In this document: positions 61,719 to 64,000 of the stretch, piece after piece
Position numbering within the stretch: position 1 is the stretch's first letter
Layout of the letters: every line of letters begins with the position of its first letter
Assembly (NCBI GenBank): GCA_034509925.1
Contig: CM067528.1
Location: 3,069,501-3,133,500, forward strand
From: Hirudinaria manillensis
Lineage: Eukaryota; Annelida; Clitellata; Hirudinida; Hirudinidae
Reading direction: 5' to 3'
DNA: 64,000 nt
The notes under the pieces: model-generated
Told to the model about the DNA's origin: nothing
The model's database searches: none
What the model saw: only the letters and a program-made list of their open reading frames with translations
Program-made: the position numbers and the translations under genes

Positions 61719-61801
<83 letters not shown>
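61718..61801. repeat. (ATT)n tract adjoining the ATC tract
   Basis: About 27 ATT units after a single ACG at the junction with the ATC tract. Confidence 0.97.
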
Positions 61802-61802
<1 letters not shown>

Positions 61803-62120
61803 TATTGCATTGAAATTATAAGTTGATATTTATTTTAAATTTTAATTGGTCCACAATGATTGCTTAAGTTATGTTATAAAAGTTAAATGACATTATTCAA
61901 TATTGTTATTAATAATAACAATAATAATAATTTGATTAATAATAACAACAACAACAACAACGAAATTGTTTTTTGTTTATGACCGTATTTACGCAGGTAA
62001 CCATAGAAACGAGTGTGGCGTGGGTGAAAAGGTTGAGATTAATGCGGCCGGGACTCGATAAAAAGACGATAGGAGAGCATTGAAAGCCGGAAATTCACCT
62101 TTGGCTAAAAATAGCGCACC

Positions 62121-62165
62121 TGATCACGTGGTAGGTGATCACGTGGTACCTGATCACGTGGTCGG
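62121..62165. promoter_or_regulatory. Array of three E-boxes with 15-bp spacing
   Basis: TGATCACGTGGTA-type units at 62121, 62136 and 62151 put CACGTG at 62125-62130, 62140-62145 and 62155-62160. CACGTG is the core bound by bHLH factors (Myc/Max, USF, MITF/TFE). Regulatory role is inferred. Confidence 0.45.
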
Positions 62166-62242
62166 TGATGGATGAACAGGCTGGCTGCCATTCGCTGGAA
62201 GAAACAGACCTTTTGTCGTTGCAATGAGTCGGATGCCAAGTC

Positions 62243-62267
62243 TTGTAGAGTCTCGATGTTGTTATTA

Positions 62268-62305
<38 letters not shown>

Positions 62306-62327
62306 ATTATTATTATTATTATTATTA
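62243..62327. repeat. (ATT)n tract
   Basis: About 28 ATT units with two interruptions. Confidence 0.93.
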
Positions 62328-62613
62328 TGCGAATTTTCGAATTAAATATTATTAATGTTGTTTTAATATTATTTCTTTCCATTAAATATTATAATTAATT
62401 ATATTCCAACCTGACCTGAATTAATTAAATCTCATTAACTTATAATTAATTATAACTAGTATTAATTATTATCATCATCATGATGATTATAACATTGCTG
62501 TTTGGAATTTTCTGTGACGTGAGATGAAAGTGATGAATGTTCAGAGATTCTTCTGATGTCACCTTATTGCTGCACAAGCAGATATAATAATAATATGACG
62601 ATGACGACGACGA

Positions 62614-62614
62614 C

Positions 62615-62653
<39 letters not shown>
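62614..62653. repeat. (ATG)n tract
   Basis: About 13 ATG units preceded by a short GAC run. Confidence 0.92.
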
Positions 62654-62654
<1 letters not shown>

Positions 62655-63165
62655 ATAATATTATTATATAACAAATACTGTAATAATAAATAAAAACATC
62701 AATATTAGTAATAAACATCATCATCATCGTCATCATCGCCAGTTCCTTCGACTGCGATGAAATGTAAAATGGAATCAATTTGCTCAACGAGGCTGAAATC
62801 TTAATGAGACCTCTGAATTTTCCAGTAATTCATGGATCTAGTCATCGTCGTCGTCGTCGTCATCATCATCATCATAATCATCATCATCAACACCGCCGTC
62901 ATTCGGAGTCACCCAAGGATTCATCGGAGTCGATTCACCTGCGTGATGGCAAACAAATAGTCATGTCCACCCGATGATCATCATCATCATCACCACCACC
63001 ATCGTCGTCGTCGTCATCATGAATGACCAACAAGACCGATAATGAACCTTAACAATATTATTAATAATAATAACAACAACAACAACAATCATCGTCATCA
63101 TCATCACATCGTCATCATCATCATAGCAGTGTTTATATTGGCCTTTCTGGGATGGCAGCTCAGAA

Positions 63166-63450
63166 GGCGATTGGTCGGAGCACCGAGCAGGAAGGCAGCT
63201 GATTGGCTGACGTGGGCAGCAACAGCAGAAAGAAGACTTGAGACTCACCTTACTTCACCTAGATTGCACGGGGCATGTTCTTGCGACACCTGGATTGCTG
63301 TTGTGCGCTCAGGTGTGGAGGTTTTTGTCTTTGTCACCGACAGAGCAGTCGTCATCGTCGTCATCATCGTCGTCGTCGTCGTCATCGTGAATAGGAGAGG
63401 CAGCGCATGCGGCGCTATATAATTTCATAGTTATTGATCCCAGCATCATC
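63166..63450 (+). promoter_or_regulatory. CCAAT/TATA promoter candidate
   Basis: ATTGG (reverse CCAAT) at 63170-63174 and 63202-63206, then TATATAA at 63416-63422. A start site would fall near 63445-63452. A donor-like ACAGAG|GTTGGT at 63514 could end a non-coding first exon of about 65-70 bases. No coding sequence follows inside the window, so the gene would continue beyond 64000. Confidence 0.35.
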
Positions 63451-63514
63451 ACCGGTCGGTCGTCCAGGTAGATTGTCGCGTGCGAGCAACGAATAACGTT
63501 CCCATAAACAGAGG

Positions 63515-64000
63515 TTGGTGATTGAACTTGAATTGATTGAAGACCGGTTGATTTCTAATTTGTTCGTGAGATTAATGTGGATTTTTATTATAATTTTATT
63601 ACCATTTTATCATTTTATTGTATTTTATTAGTGTTAATAAACTTTTTATTTAGAAATAGCAATACATGCCGATCGTATTGTGTGACGGGTTGAAAGATTA
63701 GTGAATGAATGAATTAATGAATGAATGAACGAATGAATGAATTAACGTGATTCCACGTTTGAATTTCTTTTACTAATCTTGAAGACGCCTTTCATTTGAC
63801 GAGAGATTTTTAAAAGCACTTGACTTACATTGTCATTGATGTTTCAATTTGTTATTATGTTTGTTTGCCCAAGTAATTTTATTATTGTTCTTGTTATTAG
63901 TAGTGGTTGTTGTTGTTGTTGTTGATGTTGCTACTGAGTTGTCTTAATCGAAGGCTTTGAAACAGTGATGCGTGTTGCAATTCCAGTTAATTTCATGTTG
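63515..64000. other. AT-rich window end, possible first intron
   Basis: Nothing coding recognised. A GAATGAAT repeat lies at about 63701-63742 and a TTG repeat at about 63904-63925. Confidence 0.4.

Overview
The window is nuclear DNA of an animal. It is AT-rich, most genes are split into many short GT-AG exons, and very long perfect trinucleotide tracts (AAT, ATC) fill introns and spacers. The recognisable proteins (TBC1D30, DCTD, CCDC177-like, CEP70, PHRF1, MTMR2, SAMD4/Smaug, ST7) are bilaterian families. Compact genes plus abundant ATC/AAT tracts suggest a lophotrochozoan, perhaps an annelid such as a leech; that assignment is inference, and no species marker is present. I rebuilt the exons by hand from splice sites, reading phase and remembered family sequences; each recognised gene reads open across all its joins.

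Layout. 1-1587 (+): 3' end of a TBC1D30-type Rab GAP. 2897-4906 (-): three tandem U3 snoRNA genes in ~0.88-kb units, each with PSE-like and TATA-like elements upstream and a T8 run at the 3' end. 5498-6372 (+): dCMP deaminase. 6503-7774 (-): HtrL/YibB-like type II membrane protein. 8660-15564 (-): CCDC177/DUF4659-like coiled-coil protein, 11 exons. 18221-23080 (+): CEP70, 15 exons, one GC-AG intron. 27293-28223 (-): two-exon protein I do not recognise. 31016-33323 (+): weak gene candidate behind an E-box/TATA promoter. 33860-35036 (+): cysteine-rich, probably secreted protein. 35702-39649 (-): compact PHRF1 (RING, PHD, C-terminal SRI-like segment). 40752-46440 (-): MTMR2-type myotubularin, 17 exons. 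47151-50929 (+): Smaug/SAMD4, 13 exons, head-to-head with MTMR2. 51825-57175 (-): ST7, 15 exons. 57882-59751 (-): six-exon, 123-residue protein I do not recognise. 59752-64000: repeat-rich DNA with a ~1.25-kb perfect ATC tract, a triple E-box array and a CCAAT/TATA promoter.

The genes do not form a pathway. Functions are those known for the families: nucleotide metabolism (DCTD), Rab/cilium and centrosome biology (TBC1D30, CEP70), 3-phosphoinositide turnover (MTMR2), Pol II-linked chromatin biology (PHRF1), translational repression (Smaug), rRNA processing (U3). The most promising new material is the U3 cluster with RNA polymerase III-like signals, the three unrecognised protein genes, and splice sites that sit inside local tandem repeats.
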